Shown here: positions 38,159-47,636 of the stretch, piece by piece
How positions within the stretch are numbered: the first letter of the stretch is position 1
Layout: every line of letters begins with the position of its first letter
DNA from: Fundidesulfovibrio magnetotacticus
Lineage (GTDB): Bacteria > Desulfobacterota > Desulfovibrionia > Desulfovibrionales > Desulfovibrionaceae
NCBI RefSeq assembly: GCF_013019105.1
Contig: NZ_BLTE01000009.1
Span: forward strand, 62,001-126,000
Length of the DNA stretch: 64,000 nucleotides
Direction of reading: 5' to 3'
Made by a program: the position numbers and the translations under genes
The notes under the pieces: generated by a model
What the model saw: only the letters and a program-made list of their open reading frames with translations
What the model was told of the DNA's origin: nothing
Database searches by the model: none

Positions 38159-40609
38159 ATGAAACCCGTAGCGCGCGCCGCCATCATCCTGGGTGGAATC
38201 CTGGCTCTGGCCCTGGCAGGACTGGCCGTCCTGGCCGCCACCCTGGACCTCAATCTTTTCAAGGAGCGCCTGGGCGCGGCCCTGAAGGACGCCACCGGCC
38301 TGGAGATATCCTTCGACGGCCCCCTGTCCAGCTCCTTTCTGCCCACGCTCTCGGTTTCCCTGGAGCGCGTCAGCCTGCGCTCCCCTCTGGACCCGCCCGG
38401 CGCGCCCCCCCTGGCCTCCCTGGGGTCGGCCAGGGCGTCGCTGCGGGTTCTGCCCCTGCTCTCGGGCCGCGTGGAGGTGGAGACCGTGAGCGTGCGCGGG
38501 CTGGCCCTCACCCTGCGCCGCGACGCCCAGGGACGCCTCAACCTGCCCACTCCCAAGGTGAAGTCCGTCGCGGTGGAGGGCGAGAAGGTGGTGGTGGTCA
38601 CCCAATCGGACGAGCGCATCCTCCTGGACTACCGCCTGGAGGCCCTGGACCTGCAGCAGTGCGCCCTCTCCTGGGAGGACCAGGCCTCGGGCGCGGCCCT
38701 GCGCCTGGACAATGTGACGCTCACGGCCCGGGGCATCGCCCGGGGCGCGAGCTTCCCGGTCTCCTTCTCGCTGGACTACGCGCTCGCATCGCCCAAGGCC
38801 TCGGGACGCCTGGAGCTATCCGGCAAGGGCCAGGCCTGGCCGGAGGCCCTGCGCTTCGTCTTCGCCGATGCGGCCTTCAAGGCCACCCTGTCCGGCGAGA
38901 ACCTGCCGGTGCGCGCGGCCGAGACCACGGCCTCGGGCACGCTGCGGGCCGATTTCACCTCCCAGACCTACGCGGCCGAGGGGCTTCTCCTGGCCGCCAA
39001 GGCCTCCGGCGGGCTGCTGCCCGCCGACCCCGCCGTGGTGGCCCTGGGGCTGGACGCCGGGGCCGACCTGGCCAAGGGCACGGCCCAGGTGACGGGCCTG
39101 AAGCTGGACGCCGCGGGGCTCAAGCTCGCGGGCGAGGCCCGCGCCGAGGGTCTCTCCGGCGGCAAGGCCGGGGCCGGGCGTTTCACGGCCCGACTGGCCT
39201 CCGAAACCTTCGACCTGGGCGCGTTCCTGGCCCGCTTCGGGGTGGCCCTGCCCGAGGCCGGTCCGGCGGGCTTTTCCCTGGAACTGACGGCGGACAGGGC
39301 TCTGGAGAGCGTGGACATCTCCTCGCTGAAGCTCTCGGCCCTGGGCCTGGACCTTTCCGGCTCGGCCCGGGCCGCGCTCGCGGGGGATGCCCCCGAGGTG
39401 AAGGGCGCGCTCGTCCTGGCCCCGTGCGAGCCGCGCGCCGTGATGCGCCGCCTGGGCGTGGCCGCACGCCCCGCCGGGCCGGACGCCCTGGCCTCCCTGG
39501 CCGGAGCCGTGGATTTCGAGCACCGTGGCCAGCGGACCAAGATTTCCACGCGTGAGTTCCAGCTGGACCGCCAGCCCCTCTCGCTCACGGCCGACGTGGA
39601 CCGTTCCGCCCCGAGGCCCAAGGTGTCCTTCGCCCTCAAGGCCGCGTCCCTGGACCTGGACGCCCTGCTGCCCGCCGGGCGCGCCGATGCTCCCGGGTCA
39701 AATGCTCCCGGGGGCGGGGAGAAGCCCGGGACCGCTCCGGCCAAAGAAGCAAGAAAGACGCCCCAGGCCGGGGCAGAGCCGTCCGGGTCTCCGGCGGACG
39801 TGTCGGGCGTGGTGGACGTGGCCTCGCTCAAGGCCGCCAAGCTCAGAATGCGCGACGTGCACGCGCGCCTGGAGGTGCGAGAGAAGTCTCTGGAGCTGGA
39901 CCCCCTGCGCCTGAGCCTCTACCAGGGGACGCTCCGGGCCAGCGCCTCCACGGGTCTGGAGCCCGGGGCATCGCGGCCCCTCTCGCTGAAGGCCTCTGCC
40001 GAAGGCGTCCAGCTGGAGCCCCTGCTCAAGGACCTGACCGGCAAGGCGCGCATCACCGGACGCGCGGGGCTCAACGCGGCGCTTACCGCCCGAGGCGACG
40101 ACGAAGCCCGCCTGCTCTCCAGCCTGGGCGGGCGGTTCTCCTTTTCCCTGCGCGACGGGATGATCCCCGGCGTGGACCTCACCCCGGCGGCCTTCTCCAC
40201 GCCGGAGAAGGTGGCGGCCCAGGGCTCGGGCCAGGGCGGCACGCGCTACGAATCGGTCACGGGAAGCTTCACGGTGGCCAACGGCGTGGCCACGGGCAAC
40301 GACCTCGTGGCCGTGGTTCCGCCGCATCGCGTGGAGGGGCAGGGATCGGTGAATCTGGCCGCCCGCACCCTGGACTACCGGCTCCTGGTGCGCTTCGCCA
40401 AACTGGCGGCCATCCCGGTGCAGCTCAAGGGGAGCCTGGAGTCGCCGGGGGTGTCGGTGGACGCGGCGGCCCTGGCCGGTCTCGCGGCCAAGGGCGCGCT
40501 GGACGCCGTGACAGGAGCTCCCGGAGCCGTGATCAAGACCCCGGGCGACGTGGGCAAGGGCGCGCTGGATGTTCTCGGCAACATCCTGGGAGGCCCCAGG
40601 AAGAAATGA
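38159..40609 (+). CDS. AsmA family protein
   Basis: 816 residues. One N-terminal membrane anchor (AIILGGILALALAGLAVLAATLDLN), then a long beta-repeat periplasmic region and a conserved AsmA C-terminal domain (GRFSFSLRDGMIPGVDL, ending in LDYRLLVRF and GSLESPGVSVD). AsmA-like proteins are bridge-type lipid-transfer proteins between inner and outer membranes. A Pro/Gly/Ala-rich linker lies near residues 515-545. The start at 38159 is chosen because AAGGAG (38146-38151) stands 7 bases before it and only 1 base before the ATG at 38153. Confidence 0.85.
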   Translation: MKPVARAAIILGGILALALAGLAVLAATLDLNLFKERLGAALKDATGLEISFDGPLSSSFLPTLSVSLERVSLRSPLDPPGAPPLASLGSARASLRVLPLLSGRVEVETVSVRGLALTLRRDAQGRLNLPTPKVKSVAVEGEKVVVVTQSDERILLDYRLEALDLQQCALSWEDQASGAALRLDNVTLTARGIARGASFPVSFSLDYALASPKASGRLELSGKGQAWPEALRFVFADAAFKATLSGENLPVRAAETTASGTLRADFTSQTYAAEGLLLAAKASGGLLPADPAVVALGLDAGADLAKGTAQVTGLKLDAAGLKLAGEARAEGLSGGKAGAGRFTARLASETFDLGAFLARFGVALPEAGPAGFSLELTADRALESVDISSLKLSALGLDLSGSARAALAGDAPEVKGALVLAPCEPRAVMRRLGVAARPAGPDALASLAGAVDFEHRGQRTKISTREFQLDRQPLSLTADVDRSAPRPKVSFALKAASLDLDALLPAGRADAPGSNAPGGGEKPGTAPAKEARKTPQAGAEPSGSPADVSGVVDVASLKAAKLRMRDVHARLEVREKSLELDPLRLSLYQGTLRASASTGLEPGASRPLSLKASAEGVQLEPLLKDLTGKARITGRAGLNAALTARGDDEARLLSSLGGRFSFSLRDGMIPGVDLTPAAFSTPEKVAAQGSGQGGTRYESVTGSFTVANGVATGNDLVAVVPPHRVEGQGSVNLAARTLDYRLLVRFAKLAAIPVQLKGSLESPGVSVDAAALAGLAAKGALDAVTGAPGAVIKTPGDVGKGALDVLGNILGGPRKK

Positions 40610-40618
40610 GACGCCCCG

Positions 40619-40933
40619 CTAGTGGGATTCTGCGGGCCGCACGGACCAGTGCTTGCCGGGCACGCGCACCAGGTGGAGGTCCGACCCGGCGTCGGCGCAC
40701 AGGAGCAGCTCGCGGGAGTCGTCCACCCAGTAGGCGCTGATGATGGGCGCGTCGCGGGACTCGCGCAGGATGTCCATGGCGAGTCCGTGCAGGGTCTTGA
40801 GAACGTCCTCGCTCACGAAGAGGTCGTCGAAGTCCACCTCGTTCAGGGCGGCCTCTCCCAGGCCCAGGCTGCGGGCGACCCGCCGGGCCTGTTCGGGCTT
40901 GGTGAGGTCCGGGGCATGGTGCAGGGCGTGCAT
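40619..40933 (-). CDS. Small protein of unknown function
   Basis: 104 residues, soluble, no signal peptide or membrane segment. The N-terminal part (LTKPEQARRVARSLGLGE) looks helical and the rest alternates strand and helix, with a WVDDSRELLLCAD segment. I do not recognise a family. It converges on asmA with a 9-base gap and is divergent from the helicase gene. Base composition matches its neighbours, so it is likely a resident gene. Confidence 0.55.
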   Translation of the reverse strand: MHALHHAPDLTKPEQARRVARSLGLGEAALNEVDFDDLFVSEDVLKTLHGLAMDILRESRDAPIISAYWVDDSRELLLCADAGSDLHLVRVPGKHWSVRPAESH

Positions 40934-41052
40934 GGTCGGCCTCCTTGCCGGTCTCGGATAGCGTCAAGCAAATCCCGTGCCCACCTTTCGAGCACTTCCA
41001 GCGCCCTCCACGCATCCAGGTGATTGCCCAAGGCGCGCGAAGGGTTTACACC

Positions 41053-44000
41053 ATGCCCGACGCCATGATCGAACAACTCCACGCCTCGGCCGGGTCCGGC
41101 AAAACCTACCGCCTCACCCGCCGCTTCCTCGCCCTGCTCATGGCCAGCGGCACGCCGGGTCCCGCCTGCGGCGCGCAGCCGGACCAGGCCTACGGCCCCG
41201 AGGCCATCCAGGCCATCACCTTCACCAACAGGGCCGCCGCCGAGATGCGCCAGCGCGTGCTGGGCGCGCTCAAGGCCCTGGCTCTGGGCCAGCCCGACCC
41301 GGAATTCCAGCGCCCCGAGGACCGCCGCAAGGCCCTGGCCCTGCTGGAACGCCTCCTGCGCCACTACCAGACCCTGGACATCCGCACCATCGACAGCCTC
41401 CTGGGCCGTCTGGCCAGACTCTTCGCCCTGGAACTGGGCCTGCCCCCGGACTTCGAGACCAGCCTCGACCAGGACGCCGTCTTCGACGACCTCTTCGACG
41501 CCCTCACCGCCGGTTCGGCCGAGCTGTCCCCCCAGGCCAGAACCCTCATGGAGGCCATGGCCGACTCCCTCGCGGAATCCGGCTCCTCCTCGGGCTTCTG
41601 GCTCACCGGGGCGGTACGCGAGCGTCTGCGCGGGGTCTTCGCCCATCTGGTGGAGCACGGCCCCGCCCCGGCCTGGGACGCCCGCGCAGCGCGCGGCGAG
41701 GCCGACGCCCTCCGCGACGACGTGATCCGCAAGGCCCGGGACCTGCGTCTGGCCCTGGAGGCCGCCGGGGCCAAGCCCGCATCCAACTTCGCAAAGTATC
41801 TCGACTCCCTGGAGAACCTGCCGAGCCTGGGGGCGATGCCCGAATCGGCCTACTCCCTCAAGGACTCCATCGAGGATTGTCTCCTGGCCGCCTCCAAGCG
41901 CCTGGTCACACCGGAGATGGAGCAGCGCTTCGCCGAACTCAAACACCGCTGCCGGGCGGCGCGGGAGCGCGGCGCGCTGCTGGCCCTGGCCCTGGCCTGG
42001 AAGCCCTTCCTGGACTTCGGCAACCTACTCCTGGAGGCCTTCGAGGCCTACCGGGGCGACAAGGGCGTGGCCCTGCTCTCCCAGCTGCCCGCGGGCGTGG
42101 CCGCCCTGCTGGCCGAGGCCGGAGGCGTGCCCGAAGCCTGGTGCCGCCTGGGCTCGCGCCTGCACCACATGCTCATCGACGAATTCCAGGACACCAGCCG
42201 GGGCCAGTGGAGCGTGCTGGCCCAGCTGGCGGGCGAATGCCTCTCCAAGGGAGGCAGCCTCTTCTACGTGGGAGACGTGAAGCAGGCCATCTACGGCTGG
42301 CGCGGCGGCGAGGCCGGACTCTTCGAGGCCGCCGCCCGCGATCCGGCCCTGACGGCCATGGTCCCCGAGCCCCGGCGCGAAACCCTCGGGCGCAACTGGC
42401 GCAGCGCCCCGGAGATCGTTTCCTTCAACAACCGCGTCTTCTCGGCGCTGGCCGCCGAGGAGCCCGGACGCCTGACGGCCCTGACGCTGCTGCCCGAGGC
42501 CACCGAGCCCGAACGCGAGGCCCTGCGCCTCCAACTGGCCCAGGCCTTCGCCGACTGCGCCCAGGACACCCCGCCCGGCCGAGAGGGCGCGCGCGGGCTC
42601 GTGCGCGTGCGCTTCCTGCCCGGCGAAACGTCCGGTGAGCACGAGGAGGCCGTGCGCGAGGCCTTCCAGGACCTGGTGGTCCGCGACCTGCTCGCCCGGC
42701 GCGACCCCTCCGACGTGGCCGTGCTCACCCGCACCAACGGCGAGGCCGCCAAGGCCGCCCAGTGGCTTGTGGACCTGGACGTGCCCGTGGTCACGGAAAA
42801 CAGCCTGCGCCTAGCCGAGCATCCCGTGGTGCGCGGGGCGGTCTCCTTCCTGGCCTTCCTGGACTACCCCCCGGACAACATGGCCCTCTGGGGCTTCCTC
42901 TCCTGCCGGGAACTCTTCTGCCGCTCCCAGGGCCAGGACCCGCGCGCCCTGGCCGACTGGCTGGCGGCCCAGGCCATGGGGCCGCTCTACCGCCGCTTCC
43001 GGACCGACTTCCCCGACGCCTGGAAACGGCTGGTGGAGCCCTTCCTCAAGGGAGCGGGACCGGCCGGCCCTTACGATCTGGTCTGGGAACTCTTCGAGGC
43101 CTGTAAGGTGTTCGAGGCCTACCCCGAGGACGAGGTGTTCCTGCGCCGCTTCCTGGAGCTGGTGCACAACGCCGAAACCCAGGGGCTGGGCTCGCTCTCG
43201 TCCTTCCTGGAATTCTGGCGCGAGCACGGCGGCGAGGAGAAGATCCCACAGCCCGAGGACGCCCGGGCCGTGCGCGTGCTCACCATCCACAAGGCCAAGG
43301 GGCTGGAGTTCCCCGTGGCCGTGGCCCCCTTCCACCTCTTCCCCCCGGCGCGCACGGGCCGCATGGCGCGCATCGACCTGAACGGCACGCCCGTCACCGT
43401 GCCCCTGCGCAAGGAGCTGGGCGAGGCCTGCCGCCTCCAGACCGCCAAGGACCTCCTGGAGCAGATGAACCTGCTCTACGTGGCCTGGACGCGCCCCGTG
43501 GAGGAGCTGCACGTCTTCCTGCCAGCCGCCGGGAAGCTGGAGAACCGCCATCCCCTGGCCAAGGCGGCGCGCCTGCTCCTCCAGGCCGCCGGACACCCCG
43601 GAGGCGAGGACGTGGTGCTGGGCGTCACGCCCCCCAGCCAGGCCCTGCTGGTGCCCTCCCCCGCTCCCGCTCCCCACGCCCAGGACCACCCCGCCCCGCC
43701 CGAGCCCCTGGCCGCCGGGACGCCCCTGGACTGGCTGCCCGGGCTCAAGATCAGCCGGGGCGAGCTGGGCGACCCCGCCGACCGCCTGCGCCTGACGGAG
43801 CGCGCCCGGGGCGTCGCGCTCCACAAGGCCCTGGAGCTTCACCGGCCCGGCGAGCCCGCGCGCGGCGCGGTGGAGCGCGCCCTGGCCCTCTCCGGCCTGG
43901 ACGACCCCGAGGCCGCACGGGACCTGGCCGAGGGGCTCGAATGGCTCCTGGCCCAGGAGGTCTTCGCGCCCTGCCTGCACCTGGGCCTGCGCGAGGCGGA

Positions 44001-44238
44001 GCTCCTGGACGCCGACGGCAGGGTGCACCGCCCGGACCTGCTGGCCTTCACCCCCGCCCGCACCCTGGTGGTGGACTACAAGACCGGCCGGGAAGACCCC
44101 GCCCATCACGAGCAGCTGCGCCGCTACCTCGACCTTGCCCAGGCCCTGCCCCAGGGCGAGGGCCGCCCGGCCCTGGGCATCCTGGCCTACGTGGACCTGC
44201 GCGTGCTGCGCGAGGTCCTCCCCGGAGGCGCATCGTGA
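41053..44238 (+). CDS. UvrD/REP-type helicase with RecB-family nuclease domain, AddA-like
   Basis: 1061 residues. Walker A is ASAGSGKT at residues 11-18; other superfamily 1A motifs include ITFTNRAAAEMRQR, LIDEFQDTS, VGDVKQAIYGWRGG, VLTIHKAKGLEFPV and LLYVAWTRP. The C-terminus has a PD-(D/E)XK nuclease with RPDLLAF and VVDYKTGR. Together with the next gene it should form an AddAB-type complex that unwinds and resects double-strand DNA ends for RecA. The start at 41053 is chosen from the helicase homology and AAGGG upstream. The stop overlaps the next start as GTGA. Confidence 0.85.
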   Translation: MPDAMIEQLHASAGSGKTYRLTRRFLALLMASGTPGPACGAQPDQAYGPEAIQAITFTNRAAAEMRQRVLGALKALALGQPDPEFQRPEDRRKALALLERLLRHYQTLDIRTIDSLLGRLARLFALELGLPPDFETSLDQDAVFDDLFDALTAGSAELSPQARTLMEAMADSLAESGSSSGFWLTGAVRERLRGVFAHLVEHGPAPAWDARAARGEADALRDDVIRKARDLRLALEAAGAKPASNFAKYLDSLENLPSLGAMPESAYSLKDSIEDCLLAASKRLVTPEMEQRFAELKHRCRAARERGALLALALAWKPFLDFGNLLLEAFEAYRGDKGVALLSQLPAGVAALLAEAGGVPEAWCRLGSRLHHMLIDEFQDTSRGQWSVLAQLAGECLSKGGSLFYVGDVKQAIYGWRGGEAGLFEAAARDPALTAMVPEPRRETLGRNWRSAPEIVSFNNRVFSALAAEEPGRLTALTLLPEATEPEREALRLQLAQAFADCAQDTPPGREGARGLVRVRFLPGETSGEHEEAVREAFQDLVVRDLLARRDPSDVAVLTRTNGEAAKAAQWLVDLDVPVVTENSLRLAEHPVVRGAVSFLAFLDYPPDNMALWGFLSCRELFCRSQGQDPRALADWLAAQAMGPLYRRFRTDFPDAWKRLVEPFLKGAGPAGPYDLVWELFEACKVFEAYPEDEVFLRRFLELVHNAETQGLGSLSSFLEFWREHGGEEKIPQPEDARAVRVLTIHKAKGLEFPVAVAPFHLFPPARTGRMARIDLNGTPVTVPLRKELGEACRLQTAKDLLEQMNLLYVAWTRPVEELHVFLPAAGKLENRHPLAKAARLLLQAAGHPGGEDVVLGVTPPSQALLVPSPAPAPHAQDHPAPPEPLAAGTPLDWLPGLKISRGELGDPADRLRLTERARGVALHKALELHRPGEPARGAVERALALSGLDDPEAARDLAEGLEWLLAQEVFAPCLHLGLREAELLDADGRVHRPDLLAFTPARTLVVDYKTGREDPAHHEQLRRYLDLAQALPQGEGRPALGILAYVDLRVLREVLPGGAS

Positions 44239-47189
44239 AGCCCGTCACCGTCGTCCCCTGGGACCGCGATTTCATGGCCGGCCTGGCCGCGCACCTGCGC
44301 GAGCGCTTCCAGGGCCGTTTCGAGAACGTGCTGCTGCTCTTCCCCCACCGCAGGCCCAAGCGCTACCTCATGGAGCGCCTCGCCTCGGACGAGCGCCTGC
44401 CCAAGCCCTGCCTCCTGCCGCGCACGCTCTCCATCGACGAACTCTTCGCCTCGCTGGCCTCCGGCCTGCACCCCGAGCCCCTGCGCCCCCTCTCGGAGCT
44501 GGACCGCGCGGGCGTGCTCCACGGCGTGGTCACGCGCCTGGGCATCGGGCCGCGCGGCTCCGAGCGCCCCTTCCCCGAGGCCATGAAGGATTTCCTTCCC
44601 TGGGGCCTGCGCCTGGCCCGCCTGCTGGAAGACCTCTTCCAGCACGGCGTGGACGCCGACGACATGGACCACGTGCAGGACATGGCCGTGCCCACGGCTG
44701 CGGCCCTTCTGGAGAACCTGGGGACCATCCAGCGCGCCTACCGCCGGGAGCTCCTGGACATGGGCGGCTCCACCCCGGGGCTCCTGCGCTCCCTGGCCTC
44801 CGCCAAGCCCAAGGAGGCCCTGGGCGCCCTGGAAGGCTCCCTGGTGCTGGCCTGCGGTTTCCACGCCCTCTCGGGCTCCGAGGAGGCCCTGCTGCGCCCC
44901 CTGTGGCGCGCGGATCAGGCGGAGATCATCTGGCACACCGACCCCGAGGTGGCCCGCCCGGGCGGGACGCCCCACTGGTCGTGCGAGGCCCATGTCCGCT
45001 GGCTCAAGGCCTGGAAGGCCCGGGCCGTGGTGGCCGAGGACGGCTCGCGCTCGCCCCTGCCCTCGTGGCGCACCCGCAACGACCAGTTCAGCCTCTTCGC
45101 TGCGGGCGGAGAACCCGAGCCCCCGCGCAGGGCCAGCGTCGTCTTCCACCAGGGCTTCGACCTGCACTCCCAGCTCATGGCCCTGCGCAAAGAACTCGAC
45201 GCCGCCAGCGACGCCCGGGGCTACGCGGTGGTGCTGCCCGACACGAGCATGCTCATGCCCGTGCTGCACCACCTGCCCGAGCGCGGGGTGAACGTCTCCA
45301 TGGGCTATCCCCTGGGCCGTTCCCCCCTGGCCCAGCTTGTGGAAACCATCCTGCGCCTCCAGGACGGCCGCATGCCCGGGGGCTACCATTGGCGCGAGGT
45401 GATCGCGCTCTTGCGCCATCCCCTGCTCAAGCTCCTGCGCGTGGGCGAGGCCACGCCGTTGCGCGTGCTCTTCCACGACTGGGAGGCCGCCATCCGCCAG
45501 GGCGAAAAATACCTCGACCCCATGGCGTGGTCGCCCCAGGGCGCGGACCCCGGGGCGCTGGCCCTGCTCGGGCGCGTGGTGGAAATCTGCTTCACGGCCT
45601 TCGAGGACGTGCAGACCCCACGGGCCATGGCCCAGGCCCTCTCCGGGCTGGCCTCCCTGCTCCTGGACCCGCTCCACGCGGGCGACCGCTGGGAGCGCTT
45701 CGTCATCGACGCCGCCTGCCTGGCGCGTCTCATGGACCAGGTGATCCCGGAGCTGCACGGCAGCACCATCTCCCAGGAGAGCTTCCCGCCCGAGGCCGTG
45801 CGCGCCATGGCCCGCGAGCTGCTGGAGCGCCAGCGCGTGGCCTTCCAGGCCGACCCCCTCTCCGGGCTCCAAGTGCTGGGCATGCTGGAGACGCGCCTGC
45901 TCACCTTCGAGCGGGTGTTCATCCTGGGGGCCTCCGAGGAGGCGCTGCCCGGCGCGCCAAAGCCCGACCCCCTGCTCCCGGACCCCCTGCGCGAGGCCCT
46001 GGGCCTGCCCGCCCAGCGCGAGCGCGACATGGCCCAGGCCCACACCTTTTACCGCCTCATCCAGGGCGCGCGCGAGGTGGGCATCTTCTATCCCTCGGGC
46101 GTGCAGCCGGGCATCCTGGACGGCAAAAGCCAGCCCAGCCGCTATGTGGAGCAGCTGCTCTGGGAGGAGGAGAAGCGCGCCGGGCGCATCATCCCCCCGG
46201 GCACGGAGCCCCGCAGGCTCATCACCATGCCCCTTCGCGGCGTGCGCCCCCCCGAGCCCGACGTGGAGAACACCCGGGCCTGCCGCCAGAAGCTGACCAC
46301 CCACCTGCGCTACCGGGGCGTCTCCCCCACCCTGCTGGACAGCTTCCTGCGCTGCCCCCTGGCTTTCTTCTTCAAGTACCTCACGCCTCTGGAGCCCCTG
46401 GACGAGGTGGCCGAAGAGGGCGATCCCCCGGCACTGGGCCAGCTGGTGCACGAGGTGCTCCAGGACTTCTTCCGCCCCCTGCTCAACCGGCCCCTGGCCC
46501 CCGGCGAGCCCGACGCCGCGCGGCTCCAGGCCCTCTTCGCGGAAAAGCTCGCGCAGGCCCCCTTTTTCCGGCAGATGCCCGCCCACGCGCGCCTGCTCCT
46601 GGAGCGCACCGGGGCGCGACGCCTGGCGGCCTTCGCGGAAAACTCCCCGGCCTGCACGCCCCTGGAGCTGGAGAAGCGCATCGACGCCCAGTTGGATCTC
46701 TCCGGCGCGCCCTGCCGCCTGAGCGGCGTCATCGACCGCCTGGACCGGCGCGAGCACGGTTTGGTGATCCTGGACTACAAGACCGGTGGGCCGAAAAAGC
46801 CCGCGCGCGGCTTCTGGGACGATGCGGAGGTGTGGGACGCCGTGGACGCCGGGGACGTGGCGGCGGGCCTGGAGATGCTCCCGGAGCTGTCCCGGAAGCT
46901 CGGTTCCATCCAGCTGCCGCTCTACCTGCACGCCCTCTGGAAGGCCACCGGCGCCGAGGCCCGCGACGCGGCCTTCGTCTGCCTGGGGCAGGACGGCCTG
47001 GAGGTCCCCCTCTTCGGGGACAAGGAGGACGCCGATGCGCGCTCCCTGCGCATCCAGGAGCAGACTCCGGCACTGGCGGGCTTCGTGCTGCGCATGATCC
47101 TGGAAACCCCGGTCTTCACGCCCCAGCCCTCGCACGCCTGCGCCTGGTGCGCCTGGAGCCAGGCCTGCACGGCGAGCGGCGCGGACTGA
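44235..47189 (+). CDS. AddB-like nuclease subunit with probable iron-sulfur cluster
   Basis: 984 residues with a GTG start overlapping the stop of the helicase gene. The N-terminal helicase-like part lacks a Walker A, as in AddB. The C-terminal nuclease has GVIDRLDRR and VILDYKTGG. A lone Cys in FLRCPLAFFF and a CAWCAWSQAC cluster at the end give the four cysteines of the AddB 4Fe-4S site that pins the nuclease fold. It should nick the second strand and may recognise Chi-like sequences. After it come 447 bases without a gene. Confidence 0.82.
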   Translation: MKPVTVVPWDRDFMAGLAAHLRERFQGRFENVLLLFPHRRPKRYLMERLASDERLPKPCLLPRTLSIDELFASLASGLHPEPLRPLSELDRAGVLHGVVTRLGIGPRGSERPFPEAMKDFLPWGLRLARLLEDLFQHGVDADDMDHVQDMAVPTAAALLENLGTIQRAYRRELLDMGGSTPGLLRSLASAKPKEALGALEGSLVLACGFHALSGSEEALLRPLWRADQAEIIWHTDPEVARPGGTPHWSCEAHVRWLKAWKARAVVAEDGSRSPLPSWRTRNDQFSLFAAGGEPEPPRRASVVFHQGFDLHSQLMALRKELDAASDARGYAVVLPDTSMLMPVLHHLPERGVNVSMGYPLGRSPLAQLVETILRLQDGRMPGGYHWREVIALLRHPLLKLLRVGEATPLRVLFHDWEAAIRQGEKYLDPMAWSPQGADPGALALLGRVVEICFTAFEDVQTPRAMAQALSGLASLLLDPLHAGDRWERFVIDAACLARLMDQVIPELHGSTISQESFPPEAVRAMARELLERQRVAFQADPLSGLQVLGMLETRLLTFERVFILGASEEALPGAPKPDPLLPDPLREALGLPAQRERDMAQAHTFYRLIQGAREVGIFYPSGVQPGILDGKSQPSRYVEQLLWEEEKRAGRIIPPGTEPRRLITMPLRGVRPPEPDVENTRACRQKLTTHLRYRGVSPTLLDSFLRCPLAFFFKYLTPLEPLDEVAEEGDPPALGQLVHEVLQDFFRPLLNRPLAPGEPDAARLQALFAEKLAQAPFFRQMPAHARLLLERTGARRLAAFAENSPACTPLELEKRIDAQLDLSGAPCRLSGVIDRLDRREHGLVILDYKTGGPKKPARGFWDDAEVWDAVDAGDVAAGLEMLPELSRKLGSIQLPLYLHALWKATGAEARDAAFVCLGQDGLEVPLFGDKEDADARSLRIQEQTPALAGFVLRMILETPVFTPQPSHACAWCAWSQACTASGAD

Positions 47190-47301
47190 CGGCCCCGGCG
47201 CGGGGAGATCGCCCCCACCGCGCGCATGCGGCAAGGCGCGGACAGAAGGTCTTGGCGACGTCCAAGGCCCCCGACGCAGGGAGAGCCGTCTTTGTGGACC
47301 T

Positions 47302-47324
47302 CGAAACCCCGCCCCGGGGTTTCG
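47302..47324 (+). terminator. Hairpin in the addB-like to sensor kinase gap
   Basis: 9-bp stem cgaaacccc and ggggtttcg; no T-run. It resembles the caaacccc/ggggtttg hairpin at 59940-59960. It lies 113 bases past the upstream stop codon, so a terminator role is uncertain. Confidence 0.35.
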
Positions 47325-47377
47325 GCTGCTCCCGCTTCCCGAAAGCCCGGAATCCGGGCCACAGCTCGACAGCAACC

Positions 47378-47490
47378 CCCGAAACGGCGTTTGCGATAGC
47401 CGCTTACGGGCGGCAAGGCCGTCCTGCTCCTGGCTGCGCTCCGCGCAAGGCCTCTGAAGAACCGCAAAGCCGACTTGTTCAGCAGCCTCA
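47378..47490 (-). repeat. Dispersed intergenic repeat A, copy 1 (about 113 bp)
   Basis: Its reverse complement matches 59843-59956 along the whole length with scattered substitutions; long shared runs include gtcggctttgcgg and gccgcccgtaagcg. It contains small palindromic parts (tgcgcggagcgca). It occupies the centre of the 447-base gene-free stretch 47190-47636; the rest holds the hairpin at 47302 and another short palindrome near 47345. Confidence 0.7.
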
Positions 47491-47636
47491 GGCCCGGAAT
47501 CGCGGGCCATCCTCCCCTTTCGGAACCCTCCGCTTGACGTGCGCGCCCCTTCAAGCGATGAAGTGTTATGATCCGCAGACTGACTGGCTCGACCGACCGG
47601 CTAGCCTGTTCCGCCAGGTCACGAGGGGTGTTTCCC

